Assembly (NCBI GenBank): GCA_023846275.1
Contig: CM043870.1
Span: 13,773,527 to 13,837,526 of the forward strand
Reading direction: 5' to 3'
DNA from: Vanilla planifolia
Lineage: Eukaryota > Streptophyta > Magnoliopsida > Asparagales > Orchidaceae
Length of the DNA: 64,000 nt
The notes beneath the pieces are model-generated. The model ran no database searches and was not told where the DNA came from. It was given only the letters and a program-made list of their open reading frames with translations. Shown here piece after piece: positions 41,816 through 54,500 of the stretch. The first letter of the stretch is position 1. Each line of letters starts with the position of its first letter. A program made the translations under genes and the position numbers.

Positions 41816-44800
41816 AATATTTGAAATATGTAAAAAATAATAGTTAATTAAATATAGCCTGTCGAGATGGGTCAAACGAAGTTTGTTTTCTTCTCTACTG
41901 CACCTCATTTCGAATTACTCTGTATTGCCAAACTCAATAAATATTAAAAAATAATGATATTAAGTAAAAATTTATTGAAACAAAAATAAGATAAAATGTA
42001 AGAGATATAACATAACAAAATAAAAGAAATGTATAGTTTAGATGAGATGACACTTAGTATTGCACAACATTGCAATAAAAAAAAATTCAACAAATTAGAT
42101 AAATTATATGAGAAAAGTTCTTTTTAAGCAGGAAATATATCACGTGTGACATCTTGATTTATCAAATCCTTTATTAATCCAAGGGACACAAGCATATCAA
42201 AACTACAAAAAATAAAACATTTCAAAATATACAAATCAACAATTAGGATAGAGGTCATCAAGAAGAGTCCGATGATAATATTTTATCTCAATTAGAAATT
42301 AACATTGATTATGATTACCATAAAATTCCAAAGTAAATAAGCATCAATAATATATTTTATTATTTTAGCATTAAAAAAATTTATATTAGTGTTGAAAGAA
42401 GATAGTTCAAAAAAATGTAATATCACAAAATCAAAGAGTTGTAAATGTCACATGCAAGGAGAGTTAGAGTTACATAATAATATAATGAAATATTGAAAAA
42501 ATTTAATAAATAAGATATTTATTTTTGTAATTTTTAATAATTATAAATGCGGTATGATTGGGAAGACATAAAGGTCATTTGATAATAGATATTTCTGAAT
42601 ATCTTTTTTGTATCTTGGGATGAACTTCATTGTATAATTGATCTCATTTCTATGTGTTTTTGCTTTTCCTTTTTTGTGTTACTTTGTAACTCAAAAAGTC
42701 ATCTCATCTAACCCTTATAACACTTTGATTCGGCTATAATATGTTGATTCAATTTATTTTAATTTGTTGTTAGTATATTTTTGCTAAATACTAAAGTAAT
42801 AATTATATATTACTTAGGCAAACTTTTAATTAAAATAAAATTAATACTTTATTATTTAGGCTTACTAAATTTGGTAATTTGTAATAATTCCAAATAAGGT
42901 TCAATCAAGATGATCAAATATCATTGAACTAATATGCATTAACTTTATTAAATTAAAAAAATTTGATTTGAAATTTTTACATTTTTTATTTTCTATGGTA
43001 TTACCATGAAATAGGTGAAATTTTGAATCCTACCTAACTTAACAATAAACTATCATACACTCAATCTCTTTGGCATCCTAGAATAGAGCTTTTGAGTATA
43101 ATTGGTATATTTATTAAAACATTTATGCTACATTTTTTATATTACTATAAAAGTCTAATTATTAAATAATATGAATTTTACATTGCTAAGATTTTCTTTT
43201 ATAAAATTGCTTGAATTAATTGTAATTTAACTTCAATATATATTTAATTAATATGGAAATTATATTGTTTTATTCTTTATGCTTATTTGCATTAGTAATT
43301 CATAGTATTTCCAAATGATGCATGATCGAGATGAAACAAACATCATTCAACTTTACCTTAAAAAGTTAATCAAACTAAATATTCATTTTGATGTTTTTTA
43401 ATTGTTTTTTAAGGGCTTTGGCATACCTTGTGAGATATTTTGATTGAATAATTTTGATTATTTAGGATGCAGCAATTGATCTCGTTAATATAGTAGAAAG
43501 TAATTTTCCCTTATAATCTGTCTAATTTTTTCTTTTTTTTATTTTGTTTTGTCACCATTTAATGCTAAGCCACATCTGGCATGACAAATAGATCACTTTC
43601 ATTTATTTTTACTACATTGCTTTAATTTTCCTCAATGTTATCTTTATAATTTAATTAATTAATAACATTACTATAATTGCATATTTTTAAGCCTATTTAT
43701 TTCAGTAATATGAAATTATTCTATACGAGTTACAATTGAGACGAAACAAGCATCATTTTACCAATCTTGACAAGCTTTATCCAATTAAATATTTCTTTAC
43801 ATGTTTCTTAAATATTTTTTTCTTTATTTTTTTCTTGCTTTTTGAGATGTTTTGTTTTGTACAAGACTTCATGTTTGAAGTTGTTATGCTCCATCTCCTT
43901 AGTATAGAATGTAGCTTTCAATTTAAGATAATGTTTAATTCACTTATCATTTAAATAATAATTTATTGTTTTTTATATTTTGTAATTCAAAAATTCATAG
44001 TAATTCCAAATGTTGTCTGATTTACACAAAAAAGGTATAATTCGATCATCTTAATATGCTCTATCTAATTAAATATTCTTTCTAAAATTTTTTAATAATT
44101 TGTTTTCTAAAGTTTTAGTAGACTTTATCAGTCATTTAAATTCATTATAGACTTGTCAAATGATGGTGCAACATGCAAACCGTTAATGTCATTGAATATA
44201 GTTTCCTTACGAAATTTATCTTTTTCATGAAATGTTCTCATTTTCATTTCATTATATTTCTTTGTAACAGCAAATATCAATTCATATGATGTTTATATCA
44301 CTTTAAATTTATGAAAAAAATATCTTGCATTTATCAATCATCATATTTAATTTATATTAACTTAGCAAAAAAATTATAATTTATTATTATTTATGCTTAT
44401 TTGATATGATAATTTACAGTAATTTCAAATTTGGTCCAATCAAGAAAAAACAAACATCATTGGACTAATCTCAACGTGCTCAATATAATTACTATTTATT
44501 TCAAAAATTTTAATTTTCTATTTTCTCATTTATTTTTAATACCTAATGTAATGATTGAAGAAATCACACTCGATTTTTTAAAAAACCTTGAGTGGAACTT
44601 TTAATTTCTATTTATCTTTTTTTCTTAAAATTTTTCTCATTATATTGGTTATATTAACATGAAATTCTAGCTCTCCTTTTACGAGATCTTTACTTCACCT
44701 CTATTTTATTATATTACATCTTTTCAAATTATCTCATTTATTCATTAATATATATTTACTTAAAATAAGTTCAGTATTATTTATTCTCATTTACCTCTTT

Positions 44801-45913
44801 AATTCAAAGTAATTCCAAATGAGGAATGATTGAGGTTAAACAACATTTTTTCAACTACTATTGAAGAGGTACATCAAATTTAATATTATTTGCTATTTTA
44901 TTTAAATATTTTTTTTTATTTATTTTGTATGCATTATAAGATATTTCTATTTCACCTTATTTGATGATCAGGAATGACACTACATTTGCATAGCATCTTA
45001 AAATGTAATTCTCCCCTAAATTTTACTTGATTTCATTTAAACTTTCATCCATATTTGGATATATTACATTGTAAATATAAATCTCATCTCTTGTATGCCT
45101 TACATTGCATTGATTTTGTTATATTATATTTGCTTTAGTTCATGTAATTTCAGCTTCAATATATATTCGCTATTACTAACCTATTATTTTTATGCATATT
45201 TGCCATTGTAATTCATAGTAATTCCAAAGATGGACCAATTATGATGAGAAAACATCTTGAACTTATCATGATGAGGTTTATAAAATCTGTTATTCTTTTT
45301 TATATTTTTCAATATTTTTATTTTTATTATTTTGGCACCCTGAATATCATATTTTTATTTGCATCTTATTTTTTGTTTGACGATGTTAAACATGATATCC
45401 CTAATAACTTAGAATTCAACTTTTCTATAAAATAAATTTTATTTCAACAATTTGTTTATTTGATTATATTACTATGAAATTTTAAATCTCCTCTAATATG
45501 ATATTTAATCACTTTGATTTGGTTATTTACAATTGCTTAAATTTATCACATTACAACTTCAAGATATATTTATTTTAGCTTTAACCTATCTTATTTTACT
45601 TTTAATACTTTTTGCTTCATATTAAAATAGCTTTTAATATTTGTTATTCTTATTTACTTTGGTAATTCAAAATAATTCCAAACAACCTTCGATAAGAAAA
45701 ATGACATTCGACTCATCTTAATGAGCACTATGAAACTAAATATTATCTTATGTGTTTCTTAAATATTTTATTTTCACTTATTTTAACAAATTTTGTAGTC
45801 CATTTTATTAATTCTAAATTTTTCAAATGAGCTTATTACACTTAGTCTCCCTAGTATCTCACAAAATTGCATCTTATACTATTTATTGGATTTGATTAAA
45901 ATTTTTGCTTTCA

Positions 45914-45987
45914 TTTGGACATATTACTAAGTAACTCAATGTCGACTAGTTTTGGACATATTACTAAGTAACTCAATGTCGACTTGT
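45914..45987. repeat. Two 37-bp tandem copies differing by one base
   Basis: The unit beginning tttggacatattactaag and ending gtcgactagt (45,914-45,950) is repeated at once (45,951-45,987) with a single a-to-t change. Everything around it is heavily diverged between copies, so this duplication is much younger than the satellite. Each copy contains the palindrome gtcgac. It is a simple slippage or unequal-exchange product inside one unit. Confidence 0.9.
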
Positions 45988-46051
45988 CAAATATTTATAG
46001 TACTTCGATTTAGTTAGGTTACATTGTTTCAAATCATCGTACATTATCAAT

Positions 46052-46067
46052 TATATATATATATATA
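46052..46067. repeat. Short (TA)8 tract
   Basis: Eight TA dinucleotides in the A/T section of an R unit, followed by tagggattaggg. It is a local expansion of the TA-rich part of the monomer. Confidence 0.75.
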
Positions 46068-49000
46068 GGGATTAGGGATTATATTTCTTTTTTTTATTAT
46101 TTATTTGATTAAATCATAATAATTCCAAATCTACTTCCATTAAGATGACAAATATATCTTTCAACTTGTCTAGATGTGCACTACAATTACATATTTACCT
46201 CTATCTTTCTTAATATTTTTATTATGGTCTTGTCATACTTTAGAAGATATTTCAATTCACACCTAATTTATGATTGAGTGTTACACTCATTCTCAATAGT
46301 ATATTGGAATGAACCTTTTTCTCAATATATATCAAATTTTTTAAAATTTTTTGCTTTGATTTAATAATATTTCTATCCTACACTAAACCCCATCTAATGT
46401 GACTTTCACATCATTTTGAATTGATTATATTATGTTGCTTCATATTATATCATTTTTAGTTTTCATATAAATCTAGTTAAAAATAAAAACATAATTTATT
46501 ACTCTTTATATTGGTTTACTTAAGTAATTTATAATAATTCATAATAAGCTTTATCTATTTAAATATTCAATTTCATTATTTTTAAACATATTGTTTTAGA
46601 TGATTTTACTAAGTTTTTTTGTAACCTTTCTTTATTACCAATTTGACCATTGAAAATGTTGAGCTCAAATTCCTTTATATCTTTAAATTCCACTTTCTTA
46701 TTCAATTTATTTAATTTTTTAATTTTTTATCTATTATATTTCTTTGTAACTTAAAAATCTTTTTTTCTAGGATCTTTCCATCAATTTTATTTTATGAGAT
46801 AGCATTTCTTTGATTTATCTCATTTCAACTTTTATATATATTTACTTTATTTAAAAATATTTAATTTATTTTTTATGCTAACTTAAAATGATTATTTCAA
46901 GTAATTCCAAACAAGTTCTGTTCCAGATAAAACAAATACTATCGTACTCATCTCAATAGGCTCTATCAAATAAAATTCTCTTTTCCAAGTTTTTTAATAT
47001 TTAATTTTCCCTTATTTTGGAATGTTTTGTATGCTTTTTCAGTTCATGTAAAATTTAATAACTCGAGATGTTGCATTTGATCTCTTTAATTTCTAACAAT
47101 GCAACTTTTAAGTATAATTTATTTTGTTTCTTAAAAGTTTTCACTTTAATTTGTTTATATTACAATGAAACTATAATTCTCCACTCATGCAACTTTCACA
47201 ATGCATTTATTTTATTATATCACATAACTATAAATTTTCCTTTTTACCTTTAATATATTTTTAGTTAAATATTGAATCTTATATTTCAATATTTTTTATT
47301 TTCTAATATTTTGGTATACCTTAGGAGATATTTTTAAGACTAAGGATGTGATATTCAATCTCTTTTGCATTTTGGAAAGAAGCTTTCTTATATAATTTTT
47401 CTCATATCTGCAAATTTTTTTCTTTGATTTTTGTTAAATTACGACATATCTTCAAATCTCCTCTAATGTGACAATTACATAATTTTTTTTTTATTGTTGT
47501 GCATTTATTCAATTTATCTATTTTAAGAACAATTTATGTTTACTAAAAATTAAAAAATAATTTTTTAATTATTTTTATTGTTTTAAAATTTTAATTCGTA
47601 GTATTCCAAACAGGATTTAATCGTGATCAAAGAAACATTATCAGACTCATCCGAAAGAGTTCTATCTAACAAAGTTTTCGTTTCCATTCATTTAAATATT
47701 TTTTTGATATGGCTTTGGTGTGTATTATAAGATATTTTTATCCTTACCTCATTTGAAAATAAAGGATGTTGCGATAATTCCTCTTAACATTGTGGAATAC
47801 ATCTTTCTATTACAATTTACCTCAGTTAATTAATTATTTTGCTCTTTTTTGTATACATTACAATGCAGCATTAAATCACCTCATGTGTCTCTTCTACATC
47901 ACCATGAGTTTTTTTTGCTTTATTACTTTAATTTACCTCGTTTCAATATTAATATATATTTGATTAATCATGAAATAATAATTTATTATTATCAATGAAT
48001 ATTACATTTTTCAATTTATAGTAATTCCAAAAATGATACAAATTAGATGAAACAAACGTCATTAAACTTGTGTCAAAGAGCTCTTCAAAAATACTTATTC
48101 TTTTAACAGTTTTTCTTTTTGGGGTTTTAACATGTTTGACAAGATTTTTTTGTACTTAATTTGTCCTTCAAAGATGTTACACACAATCATCTTTGATGAC
48201 AATTTATCCTATTTTCTAGATTTTATTAAAACTTCACTAGACATTTCAATTTATACTTAATTTAACAATCGAAGATATTACATTTGTTCTCCTAAGATTC
48301 TTAGAATGTAACTTTCCTATATAAATTAAGTCATTTTTTCTAGTTTTATATTTTTATTTTGTTATATTACTATATAGCTCTAAACATCTTCTTGTTCAAA
48401 ATTGGCATAAGCTTTATTTGTTTATACTAATTGCTTAAATTAATTTTATTTCAATTTCAATATATATTAAGTTAATATTAAATAAATTTTTTTTTTTATT
48501 TAACAACATTTACTTTAGTAGTTACAATAATTGCATATGTGGTTTGATTGAGATTAAACAAATTTTTTTTAACTTATGTCGATGAGTTCTATTGAATTAA
48601 AAATTCATTTATATATTTTTTAAATATTTTATTTTCTAAGGTTTTGAATGGTATGCAAGAAATTTTATTTGTAGCTTGTTTAATGAGAGTGGATGTTACA
48701 CTTATTCTACCTTGTATATTTAGATAAACCTTTTCCATGCATTTTAGCATATTTCTATAAATGTTATGCTTTCATTTAGTCTTTTTACTACGAAGATCTA
48801 TTTTTACTATCGTGCGACCTTTACATCACATCAATTTAGTTTTATTACATTACTTGAATTTATCTTATTAAAACTTTGATTTTTTTGTGCTTATTTTTTA
48901 AATAATAATTTATTAAGATTTATGTTCCTTTATTTAGCAAATTAAGACAAAACAATTGTTGTTAGACTAATCTTCATAAGCTCTATCAAGTTAAACATTT

Positions 49001-49517
49001 ATTTTTATATTTCTAAATACTTTTTTCTAGTTCTTTTAAATAATTTTTTAGATACTTTAACTCATAACTGATTGATTAATCATTGATGTTATAATTGATC
49101 TCCTTGTTATCCGACAATGCTACATAAACATTAAAGTTACATAATCTTTCAAATTTTTTCTTTTTATATTGTTTTATTTTTATGAAACTATAATTCTCCT
49201 CTTCTGTGACCTTTATGTTGCTTTGATTTTGTTTATTAAATTGTGTCAAATTATCTCATTTAATGAAAAATATATATTTAGTGAATATAAGTAAAAAATC
49301 TCTATGATTAAGGCAAATCTTATTTGTTAACTCAAAGTAATTGAAAATGAGGTTTGATTAAAGGGAAACAAACATCGTTAAACTCATCAAAAGAAATGTT
49401 ATCTATTTAAATATTCAATTCTATATTCTTAAGAGCTTTACTTTCTTTAACATTTACAAACTTTACAAGATATTTTAGTTAGAACTTCATTTGATAATCA
49501 AGAATGTTGCAATCAAT

Positions 49518-49585
49518 CTCCTTAATACCATTGAATACAACATTCGAGTATAATTTATCTCCTCTCCAAACTCCTTAATACCATT
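49518..49585. repeat. 53-bp-spaced direct repeat of 15 bases
   Basis: The phrase ctccttaataccatt at 49,518 is repeated exactly at 49,571. The second copy interrupts the normal unit order and is followed by a deletion into the next A/T section (near 49,600). This looks like a template jump that copied 15 bases and then dropped about 100 or more bases of the unit. Confidence 0.7.
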
Positions 49586-51503
49586 AATTTAGTTATATTT
49601 AATTAAAGTTATCATTGTAATTTCTTATTATTTATGTTTTTAATTCATATTAATTCCAAATGGGGTTTCATGAAGATGAATCAAACATTGTTTTACCCTA
49701 CTTTTAAAGTTATATACAATTATTTATTTATTTTTATTATTTTAAAAAATTTAATATGTATGTCTTTTATGTGCACTATGAGACATTTTCATTTTTATCT
49801 AATTTGATAATTGAGAAAGTTACAATCAGTCACTTCAACTTTTCCAAAAATTTACCTCTTTCATTATTTTCTTTCCCTTTTGTTAATATATTACTATTTA
49901 ACTCTAAATATCTTATTGTGCCACTTCTACATCACAATAAATTTTTTATATTACATCTCCTCAATTATCTTATTTTGACTTTAATATATATTTAACTTGC
50001 ATGGGTTTATCAATAATAGATTTTGTTATACCAAATAATTCCAGACATGGTCCAATAAGAACAAAAACATTATTAAAATCGTGTTAATGAGCACTTTGGT
50101 ATAAGATGTTTATTTTCAAATTTTTAAAAAAATTACTTTTTCGAGTTTTGGCATGCTTAATAATATATTTTATTTTGCACCATTTTTTCATTCAAAGATG
50201 ATACACTTGATCTCCATGGTGACTTTAAGTTCAAATTTATAATTCACTTTATCTTATTTTTTTTCAAATTTTTTTTGTGTTTTTTTGGTTATATTACAAC
50301 ATAACTCTAATTTTTCTCTAGTTTGACAATTTTAACACATTAAATTAGTTATATTACATTTTCTACATTGGGCACATTTCAACTACAATATATTTTTTTT
50401 ACTAAATATTAAATTTATAATTTGTTATTATTTGAGTTTATTTTCTTGAGTAATATATAGGAACTCTATTGTATATCAAACTAAGATGAAAATGGTATGA
50501 TTGGTTTAACCTTGTTAAGCTCTATTCTTTTTAATATTTACTTTTATAATTATAAATATTTTATTTTATTCGTACTACATTTGAGAATCAATGATATTAC
50601 ACTCAATTTTCTTAGAATCTTCGAATGTAAATTTCAATAACAAATTGTATCATTTCTTCAATTTTGTTTTCATTGTCCCAATTATTATGCAGCTCTTACT
50701 ATTTCCTTATTTGATATTCACATTTGTTTGTTTTGTTTAAAATATTTTTTTATTTATCTCATTTTAGCTTCAACAGATATTTACAATATTTAAACAAAAA
50801 TGTATTTATGTTTTTGATTCTTTAATTTGGTAATTAATAGTAATTCCAAATAAAGTTTGATTGAGTAAAAGCAATTATCATCAGATTTATGTAAATGAGT
50901 TACATCTCATTTAAAACTACTTTTAAACATTTATAAATCCTATTTTATCATCTTTTGGCATAGCATCCAATCTTACATTTTTCTCATTTTTATAAATGTT
51001 ATGCTTTGATTTCATTCTTTTACTATGAAGCTCTAATTCTTCTCTTGTGTGACATTTACATGATGTAGATATTGTTTTATCACATTACTCCATTTATCTA
51101 ACTTTTGCTTTAATTCTTTTTTTTAAATATTTAAATAATTAATACTTAATATTTAACCTTATTTATTTGGTAAATCGAGTTAGAAAAAATATCTAACCAA
51201 TTCCCATAAGATCCGTGAAATTTAATATTCCTTTTCTATATTTCTACATAGTTATTTACAAGTTTTTTTTACACGATTTAAGAGTTAGTTTGTCTTGTAA
51301 CTAAATTAAAAATTGTTAATGTTATAGTTGATCTCCACATTATCCTAAAATGCTACTCAAACATATAATTTATTTAATTTATAAAATGTTCAGCTTTTAT
51401 CATGTTATATTTTCTTAAAACTATAACTCTTTTATTATTTGACGTTTACATCACCCTGATTTTGTTCTATTAAATTTAATCGAATTATTTTACTTGAGAT
51501 ATA

Positions 51504-51518
51504 ATATATATATATATA
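51504..51518. repeat. Short (AT)7 tract
   Basis: A run of AT dinucleotides in the A/T section of an R unit, at the same relative place as the tract near 46,052. Confidence 0.7.
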
Positions 51519-54500
51519 GTTAATATAAATATAAAAATACATTATGATTCATTATTGTTTGTTTGACAATTTATATTTTTTCCAATTGTTTTCTGATTAA
51601 AAAAACAAACATCATTAAACTGATATAAATAAGTTTTATCCAATTGAATAATTATTTATAAACCTTTATGAAATTCATTTTATATAGTTTTGACACTCTT
51701 TAGAAGATATTTTAATTACTATTTCGTTTGAGAATAAAGGATGTCACACGTAATCTCTTCAATACCTTTCAATTAAATATTATTGTAAAATTTATTTCAT
51801 CTTTCCAAACTTCTTTTTCCTTGATTTTTGTTTGTTTTACTTAAAATTAAAATAATAATTTTTTGTTACTTATGGTTATTTATTTATTTATTTTCGTAGT
51901 AATTCCAAAGGAGGTCTGATCGAGATAAAAAAAAGGTTATTGGACTCATCTCAAAGAGTTATATTCAATTAAATATTCATATCAATATTTTTAAATATTT
52001 AATATTTTATTAATTTGGTGGCATTATGTGATAATTTTATTATAGCGTGATTTAATAATTGAGGATGTTACAATAAATCTCCTCAGTATCATGGAATGCA
52101 ACTATCTCTTATAATGTAAATCCTTTCTTCAAATGTTTTATTCTTATTTGTGTATATTAATATGTGAATCTAAATCTCCTTTTGTTCCTCCTCTACATCT
52201 ATTTTATTTTGGTATTTCATTTTCCTTTAAGTTAACTCATATTTTACTTTAATTTTTATTTACTAAATAAAGAAAAAATAATTCATTGTTATATATGAAT
52301 ATTATTTTTCGAAACTCAAAGCAACACCTAACATGGTCCTCTTAGAATGAAACATATTACATTGAACTTTAATTAGGTCTTTAGAATTAGATTTTCATTT
52401 TTATATTTTAAGAAATTAATTTTTTATTATTTTTGCTAGAGTAATAAGATATTTTTTATACTTAATTTTAAAATAAAGGATTTTTCTCTTGATCAAAATA
52501 TTCACTTGAAGTTCAACTTCACTATAAAATTTATTTCATTTTCTGAAATATTTTTTTTTTATTTTGTTGTATTATAATGTAAATCTAAATCTCTTCTCAT
52601 TTGATAATTTCAACACTTTGAGTTGGTTATATTACTTTACATATATTTGTAATAATTTAGCTTCAATATATATTTCTTTTTGTTGTTGTTTTCTTAGGTA
52701 ACACAGAAACTCGAATGGATGTAAAACCAAGTTAAAAAAACCTCATTGGACATATATTGATGAACTTGATTGAACTAAATATTGATTTCTATATTTATAA
52801 ATGTTTTATTTCCTAAGTTTTTGGTACAATTTTATTAAACTTTTCAATTCATATCGGATTTAACAGTCGAGAATGTTACACTTTGTTTCCTTAGGATCAT
52901 GGACTGTTATTTTCTTATATTAATTATCTCATTTCTTGAATTCTTTTATTTTTATTGAGTTATTTTACAATGCAGCTCTAAATGTCTTCTTATTTGAAAT
53001 TAACATCATTTTGATTTTGTTAAATATTGTTTTAATTTATGTCATTTTAACTTCTTTATAAATTTACTTGACATTTAAAAAAATGTTTATTTATATTTAT
53101 GCATATCTACTTTCAAAAATATATAGTAATTCCAAATAAGGTCTAATCAAGACCAAACTAAGTCGTTCATCTTATGATGATTATTTCTATCTAATTTAAA
53201 AAAATTATTTTAAAATATTTAATTTCGTATTGTTCTGGCACGTTGTGTAAGACATTTAATTCTTATTTCATTTGATTAGTGAGGAAGTTATACTAGATCT
53301 ACCTTCTAGCATTGTATAAAACTTTCCCACAAGATTCATCTAAGATTTATAAATACTTTGATTACATTATTTCACTAAGAAGCTTTAATTCTCTTCTCAG
53401 CTAACCTTTGCATCACATCCATTTAGTTAAATTACATTGCATTAACTTATCTCATTTCAAGTTTACTATCTATATAACTAATATTTAGATAATGAGTTTT
53501 TTAATATTTATGCTCATTTAATTTATAAGTTAAACCAAAGAAAACATCATTTGATTCGTCTCCATAATCTCTACAAAATTAAATATTCATTTTTTATTTA
53601 AAAATATTTTAATTTCTAGGTTTTTTTTACGACTTACAAGACACATTGACATGTAACTAATTTAACGATCCGTAATATTATAGTAGATCTTTTTGCTATT
53701 TAGAAATGATACACTAACATATAGTTTATCTAATTTTCCAAATTTTTTTTTTTCTTGTTATATTTTTTATGAACCTATAATTCTTGTATCATATGGCCTT
53801 TTACAATTCATTAATTTTATTCATATAAATTTGATCAATTTATCTTATTTTAGATAAAAAAATAATTTACTTAATAAAAAAATAAAAAAATTATTATTAT
53901 TTATACTTATTTTCTTTGTTATTCATAGTATTTCAAAAAAACTGATTGAGAAGAAAAACACATTGTTAAACTCATCTAAATAATCTTTGTCTAATTAAAT
54001 ATTCATTTCTATATCTATAAGAATTTTATTTTGTGTAACTTTGACACTCATTTTAAGATATTTTAATTAATACTTTATTTCATAATCGAGGATGTTATAT
54101 GTAATCTCCTTAACACCATTTAATGTAACTTTCCTATAAAATTTATCTCATCTCTCCAAACATTTTTTAAGTTGAATTGATTGAATTACTATTTAACTCT
54201 CCATCTACTATCATGCCACCTTTACATTGCTTTGATTTTGTTATATTTCAGTGCTTCAACTATCACATTTAGCTTTAATATACATTTCCTTAACATTAAA
54301 AAATACTTAATTATTATTCAAATTTTCTTATTTAAGTAATTTGTTGTTATTTCAAATGAGTTGTTTCTGTGTTGAAATAAATATTATCTTACTCATCACA
54401 ATAAGCTCTATGCAATTAAATATTCATTTACTTATTATTAAACATTTTATATTCTTTAGCCTTGGTATATAATGTCAGACATTTCAAATCACACTAGATT

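Larger units (their letters stand above)
36014..42515. repeat. Segmental duplication pair P2, copy b
   Basis: This is the counterpart of 18,310-24,700 and carries the same R-to-F junction and the same series of private truncations. Both edges coincide with orientation switches: the left at 36,013, where F text precedes it, and the right at about 42,520, where R text follows. Copy a continues without a switch at both of its edges. Copy b is therefore the piece that was moved or re-cut, or both of its flanks were later inverted. Confidence 0.85.
37236..42520 (+). repeat. Satellite block 5, F orientation
   Basis: About 13 F units, nearly all within duplicated segment P2, so this block tracks 19,536-24,700 unit by unit. 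Shortened units are present at the same places as in block 3, for example the missing A/T section near 38,070-38,100 (20,220-20,250 in block 3) and the near-lost unit start at about 38,330-38,380 (20,460-20,510). Two local tandem duplications at 40,374 and 41,748 are private to this block. It ends near 42,520 after ataatataatgaaatattg, where R text begins. Confidence 0.88.

Noticed and set aside
46066..46080. Telomere-like text tagggattaggg.
   Set aside because: Only one and a half imperfect copies are present, beside a TA tract. It is too short to be an interstitial telomere repeat.
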